A stretch of DNA of 64,000 nt, taken from NCBI GenBank assembly GCA_020720805.1, contig DYNZ01000002.1, forward strand, positions 65,861 to 129,860. Direction: 5' to 3'. Below, in pieces: positions 27,114-35,916 of the stretch. The number at the start of each line of letters is the position of its first letter. The first letter of the stretch is position 1. A program made the position numbers and the translations under genes. The notes under the pieces were generated by a model. The model ran no database searches. It had not been told where the DNA came from and saw only the letters and a list, made by a program, of their open reading frames with translations. The DNA is from Leptospira biflexa. Its GTDB lineage: Bacteria > Spirochaetota > DYNZ01.

Positions 27114-28130
27114 ATGGTTGCAAGACAATATTTCCTCAACTCTCTTTTTTTCGGTTTCGCTATTCTTATTTTCTCCTTTGTCGGGTGCTCCCGTAACCAG
27201 GAGATACGCTGGAGTACAGGGCCTGATGGTGGTAACTATTTTCAATCCGCACAATTTACGGCGGAATTGATTCGGGAACCTCTGGCAAAGCAGGGATATG
27301 CACTGCACCTCGAATCCAGCCCGGGAGCTTTTGCGAATATGATAAAGTTGGGAAGGCAGCAGGCTGACCTCGCTTTTTCGCAGTTTGATGTAATTTTATA
27401 TGCCGCTCATCACGATAAGAAAATGGCAGATTATGCGGATCGTTGCCAGATTCTTCTACCCTTTGGCGAGGAGGCGGTTCATTTTTTTGTGCGGGCTCGA
27501 TCTGGAAATCCAAACGCTCCAGCTATGAAGCAGATCCTGACTTCGCTTGATGTCAGTAAGGTTTTCGCGGGGGATTTTCGAAGCGGTTCGTGGGTTAGCG
27601 CCGCCATTATTTTGAAAAAATTTTTGAATAAGGATCTTCCTGAAAAGCACAGCCATGGTAAGATCTCCTTTGCCGAGCAGATGGATCTACTGCGATCCGG
27701 CGTCCTTGACCTGGTTGTAGTTACCCTGGGGTGGGATAGCCAGCAAAAGAATTTTTTACACTCGATCCCTGCTAAAAAGATGGAGGGCATAGGAATCATT
27801 GATTTTCGCGGCGACACGGCACTGCTTCAGGAGCTCTCCTCTTTTTATCATCTGGATGTTTTACCTGGCTATCCCTGGCTAGGGTTAGCAAAAAGCAAGA
27901 TACAAACATTCTACACTAAAACTTATCTTCTGGCGCGCAGCGATGCTAATCACGATGCGTTACGCGCATTCCTGACACAGGTGGGTTTCTTTCCTGAAAC
28001 ACGACGGGTTTTTCGATTTGGTACGGGTGCCGATCAGGAGAATCTGCGTCACATGATCAAGGATCTTCCTGTGCATCCGGAGCTGGTCAAATTTGCGGCC
28101 GACGAGTTAGGCATGCGCCAGATGAAGTAA
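27114..28130 (+). CDS. TAXI-family solute-binding lipoprotein
   Basis: 338 residues. The lipobox IFSFVGC (Cys about 25) makes it a lipoprotein; AAGG lies 7 bases before the ATG. The TAXI landmarks are IRWSTGPDGGNYFQSAQF, LESSPGAFANMIKLGRQQADL, AFSQFDVI, and VFAGDFRSGSWVSAAIIL. It is related in plan to the protein at 17817-18797 (same fold, same GSWVSA motif) but diverged. No TRAP permease genes flank it. It stands alone and converges on the aquaporin-arsC pair. The ligand is unknown; the family binds small carboxylates. Confidence 0.82.
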   Translation: MVARQYFLNSLFFGFAILIFSFVGCSRNQEIRWSTGPDGGNYFQSAQFTAELIREPLAKQGYALHLESSPGAFANMIKLGRQQADLAFSQFDVILYAAHHDKKMADYADRCQILLPFGEEAVHFFVRARSGNPNAPAMKQILTSLDVSKVFAGDFRSGSWVSAAIILKKFLNKDLPEKHSHGKISFAEQMDLLRSGVLDLVVVTLGWDSQQKNFLHSIPAKKMEGIGIIDFRGDTALLQELSSFYHLDVLPGYPWLGLAKSKIQTFYTKTYLLARSDANHDALRAFLTQVGFFPETRRVFRFGTGADQENLRHMIKDLPVHPELVKFAADELGMRQMK

Positions 28131-28222
28131 GCAAAGACCGGTCATTTTTTTGCGCAGCATTGCATGATCCGATGTGGTTAGACGACTTTTGGGAAAAAAG
28201 TTGGGATAAAGTTTTTTACAGC

Positions 28223-28897
28223 TTATTTCTCCTTTGTGGAGATAAAAAATTGATACGATAGGGAAGCTGCCAGGGATCCGGCAAAGGGAGCGCTTAGATA
28301 GATCCATAGATAATCAAATTGCATAGAGAGCAGCGCCGGAGCCAGCGAGCGAGCAGGGTTCATCGAAGCACCTGTAATAGGGCCGGCAAAGAGGGCTTCG
28401 AGTCCGACGGTTAGTCCGATCGCCAGCCCCGCAAAATTTTTTACAGCCTTGCCATGAATCGCGCTGCCGCATATCACCAGCATCAGTATGAAGCTCAGAA
28501 TCGCCTCCATAATCCAGGCGTTCCACCAGGAGTAACGCGGTAGAGTAGCTCCGAGGTTTTTGAGCATAGCAGTGTTGGCTGCCGCATCATAAAAAAGAAC
28601 CAGAAGCATAGAGCTGGCCAGAATTGCTCCGATGCTCTGCGCTATGATATAGAGAACTACCTTTTTTGAAGGAAACTCGCCGATAAGCCAGAAGCCAAAG
28701 GTTACAATGGGATTGAAATGAGCGCCGCTGGTATGGCCCAGTGTGTAGATGAGAGCGGCGACCACGGCTCCGAAGGTCATGCCAATCCCTATATGGCCAA
28801 CGCTGCCCGTGAGGCTATCTACGACAATGGCGCCTGTTCCCGCAAAAACCAGAATGAATGTACCGATAAATTCCGCGAAAAGAGCCTGTCTTAGCAT
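28223..28897 (-). CDS. MIP-family channel (aquaporin/aquaglyceroporin), arsC-linked
   Basis: 224 residues with six membrane spans in the aquaporin plan. The first half-helix motif is HFNPIVTFG, with NPI in place of NPA; the second is the normal SMNPARSL, including the selectivity-filter Arg. Its start overlaps the arsC stop by 7 bases, so the two are translationally coupled. In Sinorhizobium an arsC-linked MIP (AqpS) exports arsenite by diffusion, and the same role is inferred here. No ArsB or Acr3 pump is adjacent. Confidence 0.85.
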   Translation of the reverse strand: MLRQALFAEFIGTFILVFAGTGAIVVDSLTGSVGHIGIGMTFGAVVAALIYTLGHTSGAHFNPIVTFGFWLIGEFPSKKVVLYIIAQSIGAILASSMLLVLFYDAAANTAMLKNLGATLPRYSWWNAWIMEAILSFILMLVICGSAIHGKAVKNFAGLAIGLTVGLEALFAGPITGASMNPARSLAPALLSMQFDYLWIYLSAPFAGSLAASLSYQFFISTKEK

Positions 28898-29295
28898 AAA
28901 ATTCTACGAATCTCAGGAATTAACTTTTTTTCAATTTGGTGGTAAGTTTCGACAAAGGCTTCATAAGGTTTTCCGTCAGGGTCTTCGAAACCGATATGGA
29001 TTTTTTCAACTGGTTTCGGAAAAACGGGACAAACCTCCCTGGCGTGATCGCAAACGGTAACTACCAATTGATATTCAAAGTGCATCACCTCATCCAGATT
29101 TTTGGAATGATATTGATCCTGCCAGATATCATGATCCTGCAGCACCTTTTTTGTCAGTGGGTTTACCCTGCCGCTGGCTGCAACGCCTGAGCTGAAGGCC
29201 TGGACGCAATCACCGAGTCTGGCATTGATCAAAGCCTCAGCGATGATCGAGCGGCAGCTGTTTCCTGTGCATAAAATAAGAACGGCTTTTTTCAT
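28891..29295 (-). CDS. arsC: Arsenate reductase, thioredoxin-coupled type
   Basis: 134 residues, the usual size of the low-molecular-weight phosphatase-like ArsC. The P-loop LCTGNSCRS gives nucleophile Cys9 and Arg15. The two shuttling cysteines are Cys82 and Cys89 (VVTVCDHAREVCPVFP) and the catalytic Asp is Asp105 (FEDPDG), exactly as in Staphylococcus pI258 ArsC. It reduces arsenate to arsenite in the cytoplasm with thioredoxin as electron donor. GGAGAG precedes the ATG. The aquaporin gene follows with a 7-base overlap. No arsR repressor gene is visible in the window. Confidence 0.93.
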   Translation of the reverse strand: MKKAVLILCTGNSCRSIIAEALINARLGDCVQAFSSGVAASGRVNPLTKKVLQDHDIWQDQYHSKNLDEVMHFEYQLVVTVCDHAREVCPVFPKPVEKIHIGFEDPDGKPYEAFVETYHQIEKKLIPEIRRILC

Positions 29296-29323
29296 GGTCT
29301 CTCCTGCATCATGATTTTTAATA

Positions 29324-31405
29324 TCAAAGACCCGATGTCCGGGTTTTTTCTATTTGATAAATGGTTTGCTCTACCAGATCTCGTTCGTATTCATTGGAAA
29401 GCGAATTTTTATGCGTGCGCAGATAGGGGAGCGCTTTCTGTGCTCCTGTCCCCATATCCGCCAGAGCGCGTAAAGTTCTATACCTTATATTTTTTGATGA
29501 ATTTTTCAGGTATGGGTAAAGGTAAGGGAGAAGATCTGCGCCCAGTGATCGAAATGCTTTGACGATCGTTTCATCGACCTTAGTTCCATATCCGGTGGTT
29601 ATTTGGCTGGCGATCAATCGAAGTCCATTTGCATTTTTGGTTTTGATATTCGCCAAGATGGTAACACAGGAGTGCGCTAGGTTGGGAACGCCAACTCCGG
29701 TAAGCTGTTTTTGGTTGATATAATGGAGGGTTTTTATAATCGTAGCCTCGCTGGGCTTGGCGCCAGGTCCAAATTTTTCCAGCATTTCGGCCGCCTTCCT
29801 TCTGTCTGAAACGGTGGCTCCAAAGAGCACCTCCTTGGCCAGATTCTCGATATTGGGGGTCTGCAGTTTGCAGTTGAGATTGTACGCGATGCAGATCTGA
29901 ACTCTTTCGCTTACCGCGTTTTCATTGCGATGCGGGATGATGTGCATGCTCTCCTCAAAGGGTTTGCGGCACTGCTTGATAAAATAAGGTCGGAAATCGT
30001 CGCTGCGTTTGTATTCAAACTCATTGCGCAAGATATAGGTAACCTGAATCAGCTCCTTAGCCAGCCATGCTTCCGGTTTGGCAATGTTGTACAGGGTACA
30101 CAGGGTATCAATAACTTCGTGGCGTTCCCTGTCGCTATCGGTGAGCTTTTTATCCCGGTAGGTGGTTTGGATCCGTTCTCCAATGCGCTTGATCAGTTTC
30201 GCGTTAAAGTCATCCCGGTACTTTTCTATAAAAGATTGCAGCAATTTTTTATCTCTGTAGATACCGCCATAAATGAACTCCAGTCCCCGTTCATAATTAT
30301 AAGGTATCGGTTTGCCAAAGCGGCACGAGCGAGCCGCTTCCGACAGCTCCTGGATATGCCGTTCGATCCAGTCGTAACCTTGCGATTCTGCGAATCGGAC
30401 ATTCAACATTTTTCCCATCAGAGCGCCGTGATAATAACCTGTCCGTAAAAAGCGCAGAGCGTTAAGTCCTGCCTGCCATTCGCTATGGTCGATTTTTTGA
30501 TCCATTTGAAAATAGCCGAAAACATCGAGCAGCCTGTAAACCATACCGTAATCCAGGGTGTCCTGGATACCCTGGATTTCCTGCAGCAGAAAATGGTGAT
30601 AATCACGGTGGTAAATTTTGTAAGTACTATAGGTATTGGCGATGTAGGAGTGGATGGTGCCACAGCGGGAAAAAAGGGGAATCTGTCGTGCGTATCTATA
30701 TAATCGGTACTGACGCTGGCTGTCAGTCAGATCGCCGAGGTAGCTGTTAATCTCATTTTTCCAGGCGCACTCATTTTTTCCAAGTTTTGGATCTTTGTCT
30801 TGAAATTGGATATTCACCGAAGTTGAGGTCTGCGAAGTAGTGCCTGTTTTTGTGTAGAAGAAATAATCTTTGACCGGACCGGAGATCTCCAGGCTTTCGC
30901 CAGCGGCTAGAAGGATCTCACCTGTCACAACATCGATCAAACGAAAATGAATTTCTACCCTATTGTCCAGAGGAGTGTAGGATCCGGTTAGCAATGCGTC
31001 GATGGGAACCAATTCGCCAAGGCGTTTTGCCTCTTTTTCATTGAGAATACCACTTTGTCCCAAAGCATGCTCTTTTAAGATAAGCTGAAGGCGCTGCCGT
31101 TCAAAAAGTCGAATCTGTGGCTCCTCCTGTTTGATCTGGCTGGTTAAGCGATCTGCCAGATAAAGACCAAAGCCGCGATCGCCTCGGCTATCTCCAGCCA
31201 ATACCGGCGGGATGATGGCGATGCGCAAACGGTTTCTTTGCTTGCTCAGCGCAATGATTTTCGTGCTAAGCTGTCGGATAGCCCTACTGGTACTCAGCAA
31301 GGAACCGGAGTCGCTGTCAGGTCTGGTACTGCGTGAACAGTTTGTTGCAAATACCGCAGCAAGAAGCAAAATAAGAATGAAAAAATATTTATTAGTCGAA
31401 TGCAT
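29324..31405 (-). CDS. CsgG/FlgO-like HEAT-repeat lipoprotein
   Basis: 693 residues from ATG 31405, chosen because GGAGGAGA lies five bases upstream. The lipobox AVFATNC gives Cys23. Residues about 50-185 resemble a CsgG/FlgO-type domain: LRIAIIPP, then GFGLYLADRLTSQI, RLQLILKEHALG and the ALLTGSYTPLDNRVEIHFRL strand pair. The long helical middle is unassigned. The last 130 residues contain HEAT-like repeats (GADLLPYLYPYLKNSSKNIR, LRALADMGTGAQKALPYLR). Such lipoproteins usually face the periplasm from the outer membrane. The partner is unknown. It ends 28 bases downstream of the arsC start region and is transcribed in the same direction. Confidence 0.65.
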   Translation of the reverse strand: MHSTNKYFFILILLLAAVFATNCSRSTRPDSDSGSLLSTSRAIRQLSTKIIALSKQRNRLRIAIIPPVLAGDSRGDRGFGLYLADRLTSQIKQEEPQIRLFERQRLQLILKEHALGQSGILNEKEAKRLGELVPIDALLTGSYTPLDNRVEIHFRLIDVVTGEILLAAGESLEISGPVKDYFFYTKTGTTSQTSTSVNIQFQDKDPKLGKNECAWKNEINSYLGDLTDSQRQYRLYRYARQIPLFSRCGTIHSYIANTYSTYKIYHRDYHHFLLQEIQGIQDTLDYGMVYRLLDVFGYFQMDQKIDHSEWQAGLNALRFLRTGYYHGALMGKMLNVRFAESQGYDWIERHIQELSEAARSCRFGKPIPYNYERGLEFIYGGIYRDKKLLQSFIEKYRDDFNAKLIKRIGERIQTTYRDKKLTDSDRERHEVIDTLCTLYNIAKPEAWLAKELIQVTYILRNEFEYKRSDDFRPYFIKQCRKPFEESMHIIPHRNENAVSERVQICIAYNLNCKLQTPNIENLAKEVLFGATVSDRRKAAEMLEKFGPGAKPSEATIIKTLHYINQKQLTGVGVPNLAHSCVTILANIKTKNANGLRLIASQITTGYGTKVDETIVKAFRSLGADLLPYLYPYLKNSSKNIRYRTLRALADMGTGAQKALPYLRTHKNSLSNEYERDLVEQTIYQIEKTRTSGL

Positions 31406-31602
31406 GACTCTCCTCCGGAAATATACTACGATCATCTGGGTGTCGTATTCTGGGAAGCGGCGTTTTTGGCTGACCTTCCTTCTATTTTGTCAGTATTGTA
31501 TAAAAAAGTCAACTGATTTGTAAGAAGCAGAATTGTTTTCCGAACCGGCGGAATAGCTCTTACTTTTGTTTCATTTTTGTTAGGGGTGTGACACCATTTT
31601 TT

Positions 31603-32751
31603 TTACGGCAAGGGCAGCAGCGGTTCGCTGTTACCGGTTCGGCGCGCCTTAAAAAAAGAATCGAGGTTGCGCTGGTTCTGGATGTCGATATTAAAAATTT
31701 TTTTCCACATCCCTCTCCCTTCCATGCAGAAATAGATCCACTGTTTCGGATCTTTTTTTAGGATCATAACCTGCAAGGTTGAAAAAATGGTTTCCCGAAC
31801 GGGTCTGAAATACCTCCACTTGCCGTCCTTGGCCGGCGCAAAAGGTCCCTGCAGCAGGCCGCTGTTTGGAAAGCGTCGATACATCACGACCTTTAATTCC
31901 TGAAAGTAACGCAAAGCACCAATTGAAATATATTGAATGCGGTCGTGCCTGACAGTGTCAAAAAGCTGGCGGATAATATTTTGATAATCCTCCTCCCATC
32001 CAGGATATAACACAACCGGATCAAAATGAAATGCCAGTTTGTAGCCGGCCTCATCGGCTGATTTGGCAGCCGTTAACCTGCTTTCCAGGCTTGCAGAGCC
32101 ATGCTCATGTGCATCAATAATTTTTTGAGGGTTCAGGGAAAAGGAAATGATGGTATGCTCGCCAGGGTCATGGTGCAAGAGATGGTAAACGTTTTCTGAT
32201 TTTGTTTTTAGCTCGAGTTGCGTGTTCGGGAATTGGTTGAAAAAAGAGATCAGATAGGGAGCCAGTTCAAGAATATGATCCAGGGAGAGCGAGTCGCCTA
32301 GCTCTCCAGTGCCGATTCGGAAAAAACTGTTAGGCCGTTGTTGGATCCACTGCTGCAGCTCGGACAGATGGTACTCCAGATTGCCTACTATCTGGATCAG
32401 CGGTGAGTCCAGATATCCCTGCAGGAAACAGTATTCGCAATCATAGTTGCAGCCAAGGATCGGATTGATCACAAAATAGTTACAGCACAATAACCCTTGG
32501 GTGCCAGGACACTGGTTAAAGAACCCGCCCTTGGTTGCCCTTAGAAGAAGCCTTTTTTTGCCAGACTGATAGGGATCAGGCGACGCGTTGATCTGATGAA
32601 TAATTTCCTCAATCTGGCCTGATTGGATCCGCTCAATTTTTTGCGGCGGGACATAACGGCGTACCTGAGAAGCGACATAGGATTCTTCAACCGCATCTTC
32701 GATATAAACAATCTCCGGAACCCAGAACTGGTTGTTTGCAGCAATGCTCAT
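31603..32751 (-). CDS. SPL-family radical SAM enzyme (not a canonical photoproduct lyase)
   Basis: 382 residues from ATG 32751, ten bases after the stop of the upstream gene. The radical SAM cluster motif is Cys101-x3-Cys105-x2-Cys108 (GCNYDCEYC). The order of motifs (FVINPILGCNYDCEYCFLQG, then TISFSLNPQKII, and KLAFHFDPVVLYPGWEEDYQ) follows the spore photoproduct lyase-like family. In true SPL a Cys about 40 residues after the cluster donates hydrogen; the matching stretch here reads RIGTGELGDS and holds no Cys. So a DNA lesion substrate is doubtful, and no sporulation genes are present. It is co-transcribed with an unknown gene. Confidence 0.8.
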   Translation of the reverse strand: MSIAANNQFWVPEIVYIEDAVEESYVASQVRRYVPPQKIERIQSGQIEEIIHQINASPDPYQSGKKRLLLRATKGGFFNQCPGTQGLLCCNYFVINPILGCNYDCEYCFLQGYLDSPLIQIVGNLEYHLSELQQWIQQRPNSFFRIGTGELGDSLSLDHILELAPYLISFFNQFPNTQLELKTKSENVYHLLHHDPGEHTIISFSLNPQKIIDAHEHGSASLESRLTAAKSADEAGYKLAFHFDPVVLYPGWEEDYQNIIRQLFDTVRHDRIQYISIGALRYFQELKVVMYRRFPNSGLLQGPFAPAKDGKWRYFRPVRETIFSTLQVMILKKDPKQWIYFCMEGRGMWKKIFNIDIQNQRNLDSFFKARRTGNSEPLLPLP

Positions 32752-32761
32752 AGCGGCCCGC

Positions 32762-33787
32762 CTAAGAGTTTGGGTTTTCAGGCTCGTCGCCAGAGCTGGT
32801 AAAATCGCCAAGAAAGGATGCAAATTCTTGACTCTGGCAGATCCCTGTTGTTTGTTCCAGGGCGCGAGCCAGGGATGCTGCGTCGTGAAAGGGAATTTGC
32901 AGAGACATCGAACCTTCTTCAAAAAACATGGGAATGTCTAATTTTACTTTATCCGGAAATGAAATTTTTTTTAATGCCGTCTGGTAGCGATCCAGGAAGT
33001 TCATCTGCTCAGGATAGCACAGGGTGTTTAGACAACGGGCTGTCTCATCAAGATATTTTTTAGAAGGCTGCCCTGCTGCTTCCTGGTGGGCGATTCGTGA
33101 TTGAATATACCTTTCCAGGTCGGCTGTCTCGCTGCGTTTTCGTTCCAGGATGTCGCGGCATATACGAAAAAAGTGTCGGGTCTGGCTATGGCTCGCTTGT
33201 GTGAGTTCTAGATAGGAGTAAAGAAGCTGGCGAAGCCCAGGCGGTAGAGATAGAGGCTCTTCGATTTCGCGTACGGAGTAGCCCCGTTTGGAAAAAAAAA
33301 GTTTTTCGTGGTGCGGTAATTGGCTGAACTGCATCAAAGCTTTCAACAATGGTCCGCTCTGGGAAAGACGCAACAGAGGAAAGAGTTCGCGGATCAATTG
33401 ATTATCAGAGGGAAACCTTGATTGCCATTTGCGAATCAATTCGCTAATCATTATAATGTCGAGACGGTTTTTTGCGTACGACCGCATTTTATACTGCAAC
33501 AGATTCCAGTGATACTCTTCGGTCGGCCTGCTGTCGGCCATTGGAGATAGATGTAGCACAGGAATTTTATCCGGTGATAGGGTTTGAAATAGATTGCCGG
33601 ATGCTTCCGGAATGGAGTAGAAGAGTGGGGCGTCATCCAGATCGTGATATACGGCTAGCTGATCAAATTCCAAACTTTCGCCAAAATAGAAGCGACTGGC
33701 CTCGAGATTTTGCTCTGTAAGATAGGAGATGCATTGATTCCGGTCAAGAATTTGGTATTCACTCCGAAAAAGTCTTTCTGTCTGCAT
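32762..33787 (-). CDS. Unknown protein co-transcribed with the SPL-like enzyme
   Basis: 341 residues from ATG 33787, preceded by AGGAG; a longer GTG start at 33826 is possible. No signal peptide or membrane segment, so cytoplasmic. Residues about 125-245 are strongly helical, with a possible helix-turn-helix (KRGYSVREIEEPLSLPPGLR at about 165-184), reminiscent of ParB-like regions but not diagnostic. Residues 230-290 look like a coiled coil rich in Arg, Glu and Gln. Its stop lies ten bases before the SPL-like start, so both are translated from one message and are likely partners. No family recognised. Confidence 0.6.
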   Translation of the reverse strand: MQTERLFRSEYQILDRNQCISYLTEQNLEASRFYFGESLEFDQLAVYHDLDDAPLFYSIPEASGNLFQTLSPDKIPVLHLSPMADSRPTEEYHWNLLQYKMRSYAKNRLDIIMISELIRKWQSRFPSDNQLIRELFPLLRLSQSGPLLKALMQFSQLPHHEKLFFSKRGYSVREIEEPLSLPPGLRQLLYSYLELTQASHSQTRHFFRICRDILERKRSETADLERYIQSRIAHQEAAGQPSKKYLDETARCLNTLCYPEQMNFLDRYQTALKKISFPDKVKLDIPMFFEEGSMSLQIPFHDAASLARALEQTTGICQSQEFASFLGDFTSSGDEPENPNS

Positions 33788-33975
33788 ACAAGATCTGCTC
33801 CTGCTGTAATCGGATGCTTCAGTCACAGGTTGCCAATCGGGTCTGTCATTGCCAAACCATTTTTCTTGCGATCTCGTATAATTTCCGGTTGATTTGGCTG
33901 GTGATGGCTCTCTGCTGGCAAAGAGGGTCTAAGCAAAGTTAATGCGATCCCAAAGTCATTGCTAAGGATCAATGG

Positions 33976-35493
33976 ATGAATAATATGGCGCTGCGCATGA
34001 TTCTGTTGTCTGTTCTTGTAAGTTTTCTGAGCCCCCAAAGGGCTCTCTTTGCGGAAGACACTGGCTATACCAGGATCGCTGGATGGGCCAGCCGCGCCAC
34101 CATCGTCATTCGTATCAGGAAACCCCCGGAGTTTTTGGCGGCAGTGCACAGTCAATGGAAGCGGATGGGGTATGAGGATCCTATCGCCGCATTGCGCTCG
34201 CGCTTGATCCAAAAAGCGGGGTTGGATCTTTATAGCCAGGAAAGCTGGCGTAAATGGGGATTTCTTGCAGAAGGGGATATGTATATTCTGCAGCGGGACA
34301 AAGCGTTGCTGCTCATGATACCGGTGGCAGCGAACTCTGGACCAACCCTGCCGGTTCTGATCAGAATATTGGGTCAGGTGCATCCAGCTCTTTTCCGTGG
34401 ATCCGGGCCAAAGCAGAGATTTGGTGTGAAATCGTCCCATTTTTTGAGTGGCAGCGAGACAATGCTGCTTCATGGATATTGGCTGATTGCGATCGGTCGC
34501 CAATCCTCCCAAAATTGGTTTGATCAGGGACTTCCCCCCCTTGAGAACCATTTTTTGCTCTCCTGGCAGCGTTGGCAGCGACATCATGCCGGAGTGCAGC
34601 TCTATCTCCATCCCCAGGCTTTAAAGCTCATCAACAGGCGATTTGCGCGTCATGGCGCATCGGGCCTATCCCCGGCTTTCATCAATGCCCTAACTGTGGA
34701 GATGCGCCTCACCAGGCATCTCGAGACAGAGCTCTTTTTTCATCTGAATCAGGGCAGGTCAGAGAGCGCCCTCTACCGCAATCTGTTTCAGTCACTGTCC
34801 GTCAACAATGGGGAGCAGCCCAGGGAGGCCTGTATTGGAGATCCCCAACCCCCTGTCGAGATGCTGGCCAGGATCCACTGGCATGGAGGAGCTATAGGGA
34901 CAGGAGCCGAGAGAGGATTGCTGCGCCAGTTCTGGCGTCAAACCTTTCAACTCCTGGATTTACCAGGATTCATCCATGGCAAGGGGGCAGAGGCTGTGGA
35001 TTTCCCTTTCTCTGCCGCATGGTTTCTTGATGAGCGCCGCGATTTGCATAGTTATGCTATGAGCGGCTTACAGGATATGTGGCGTCAAAAATGGAAAGAC
35101 ATCCCTGTAGTAGAGCAGTTGAAAAAGCTGGCGGGTGTCACAGGCTCCACAGAGGGCATCGCCTTAAAGCGAATAATCTATACCCCAAGGGTCGCTCACT
35201 CGTTTATTGAACTGGCGGGCGGGTATAAAGCTTTTTTTCTGGGGCGAGGCGATCAGGTGCTGGTTGCCGCTACTCGACAAAAGGATCTGGAGGGATTGAT
35301 CTCCAGGGTCTGCAATCCACCGCAGAGAGGTTTTTTTCTACAGCTTTATCCTGAAAAACTGGGAAGAGTACGGGAAATGAGCAATGATTTGCTGGTATTC
35401 AGCACGTTTACGCAATGGATTCGCGAAGTTCGTGCGACAGGCCGAAGCCAGGAGGATGGCCTTCTCTTTCAGATCGATCTCTTATTTAAATGA
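33976..35493 (+). CDS. Secreted protein of unknown function
   Basis: 505 residues with a signal peptide (about 1-26, ending RALFAED). AAGGA lies seven bases upstream of the ATG. The mature part is alpha/beta with repeated blocks of the type DPIAALRSRLIQKAGLDLYS followed by GFLAEGDMYILQRDKALLLMI, an arrangement like DUF3352-type exported proteins, but I cannot assign it. Gly-rich and aromatic-rich strands fill the remainder. It is transcribed divergently from the SPL operon and followed 51 bases later by a small TPR-like gene. Confidence 0.65.
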   Translation: MNNMALRMILLSVLVSFLSPQRALFAEDTGYTRIAGWASRATIVIRIRKPPEFLAAVHSQWKRMGYEDPIAALRSRLIQKAGLDLYSQESWRKWGFLAEGDMYILQRDKALLLMIPVAANSGPTLPVLIRILGQVHPALFRGSGPKQRFGVKSSHFLSGSETMLLHGYWLIAIGRQSSQNWFDQGLPPLENHFLLSWQRWQRHHAGVQLYLHPQALKLINRRFARHGASGLSPAFINALTVEMRLTRHLETELFFHLNQGRSESALYRNLFQSLSVNNGEQPREACIGDPQPPVEMLARIHWHGGAIGTGAERGLLRQFWRQTFQLLDLPGFIHGKGAEAVDFPFSAAWFLDERRDLHSYAMSGLQDMWRQKWKDIPVVEQLKKLAGVTGSTEGIALKRIIYTPRVAHSFIELAGGYKAFFLGRGDQVLVAATRQKDLEGLISRVCNPPQRGFFLQLYPEKLGRVREMSNDLLVFSTFTQWIREVRATGRSQEDGLLFQIDLLFK

Positions 35494-35544
35494 GATCTAT
35501 GATCTGGCCGGAGCCGATGATGAAGTGAGGATAAGGAGCAGACT

Positions 35545-35916
35545 ATGAAACCGGAAGAGCGTACAGAGATGATCCGCAAAGGCAATGAGCTGTTTAACCA
35601 AGGACGAATGAAGGAGGCGATTGCCTGCTTCCTCAAGTCACAGTACCGGGACGGATTGGCCAGGGTCGGCGACCATTTTCTGTACGACCGCAAGGAGCCT
35701 GTAAATGCGCTCTCTTTTTATCGCAAGGCTCGCCACCAAAAAGGGATCGATCTGATCGTGAAGGGAATTGTAGGGACTATCCGAGCATTAATCCATGCGG
35801 ACGAGTACCAGGAAAAATGGAACAGATTTCTTGAAGCGCCTGAGAACAGGCTGTTTTGTGAGGGAAAGTTAGATCGTCCGGTCTTTGGACAGGGAGATCA
35901 AGGTCACAAGGGGTAG
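35545..35916 (+). CDS. Small TPR-like cytoplasmic protein
   Basis: 123 residues. AAGGAG lies seven bases before the ATG, supporting a real gene. Residues 8-45 are a TPR-like helix pair (IRKGNELFNQGRMKEAIACF), and a second pair follows at about 50-85. No signal peptide. The final 13 bases overlap the convergent TPR gene at 35904. Possibly a chaperone or adaptor for the preceding secreted protein; nothing in the sequence proves it. Confidence 0.6.
   Translation: MKPEERTEMIRKGNELFNQGRMKEAIACFLKSQYRDGLARVGDHFLYDRKEPVNALSFYRKARHQKGIDLIVKGIVGTIRALIHADEYQEKWNRFLEAPENRLFCEGKLDRPVFGQGDQGHKG

Noticed and set aside
31603-32751. Annotation as spore photoproduct lyase (splB) for DNA repair
   Set aside because: No sporulation context, and the H-donor Cys could not be located; only family membership is claimed.
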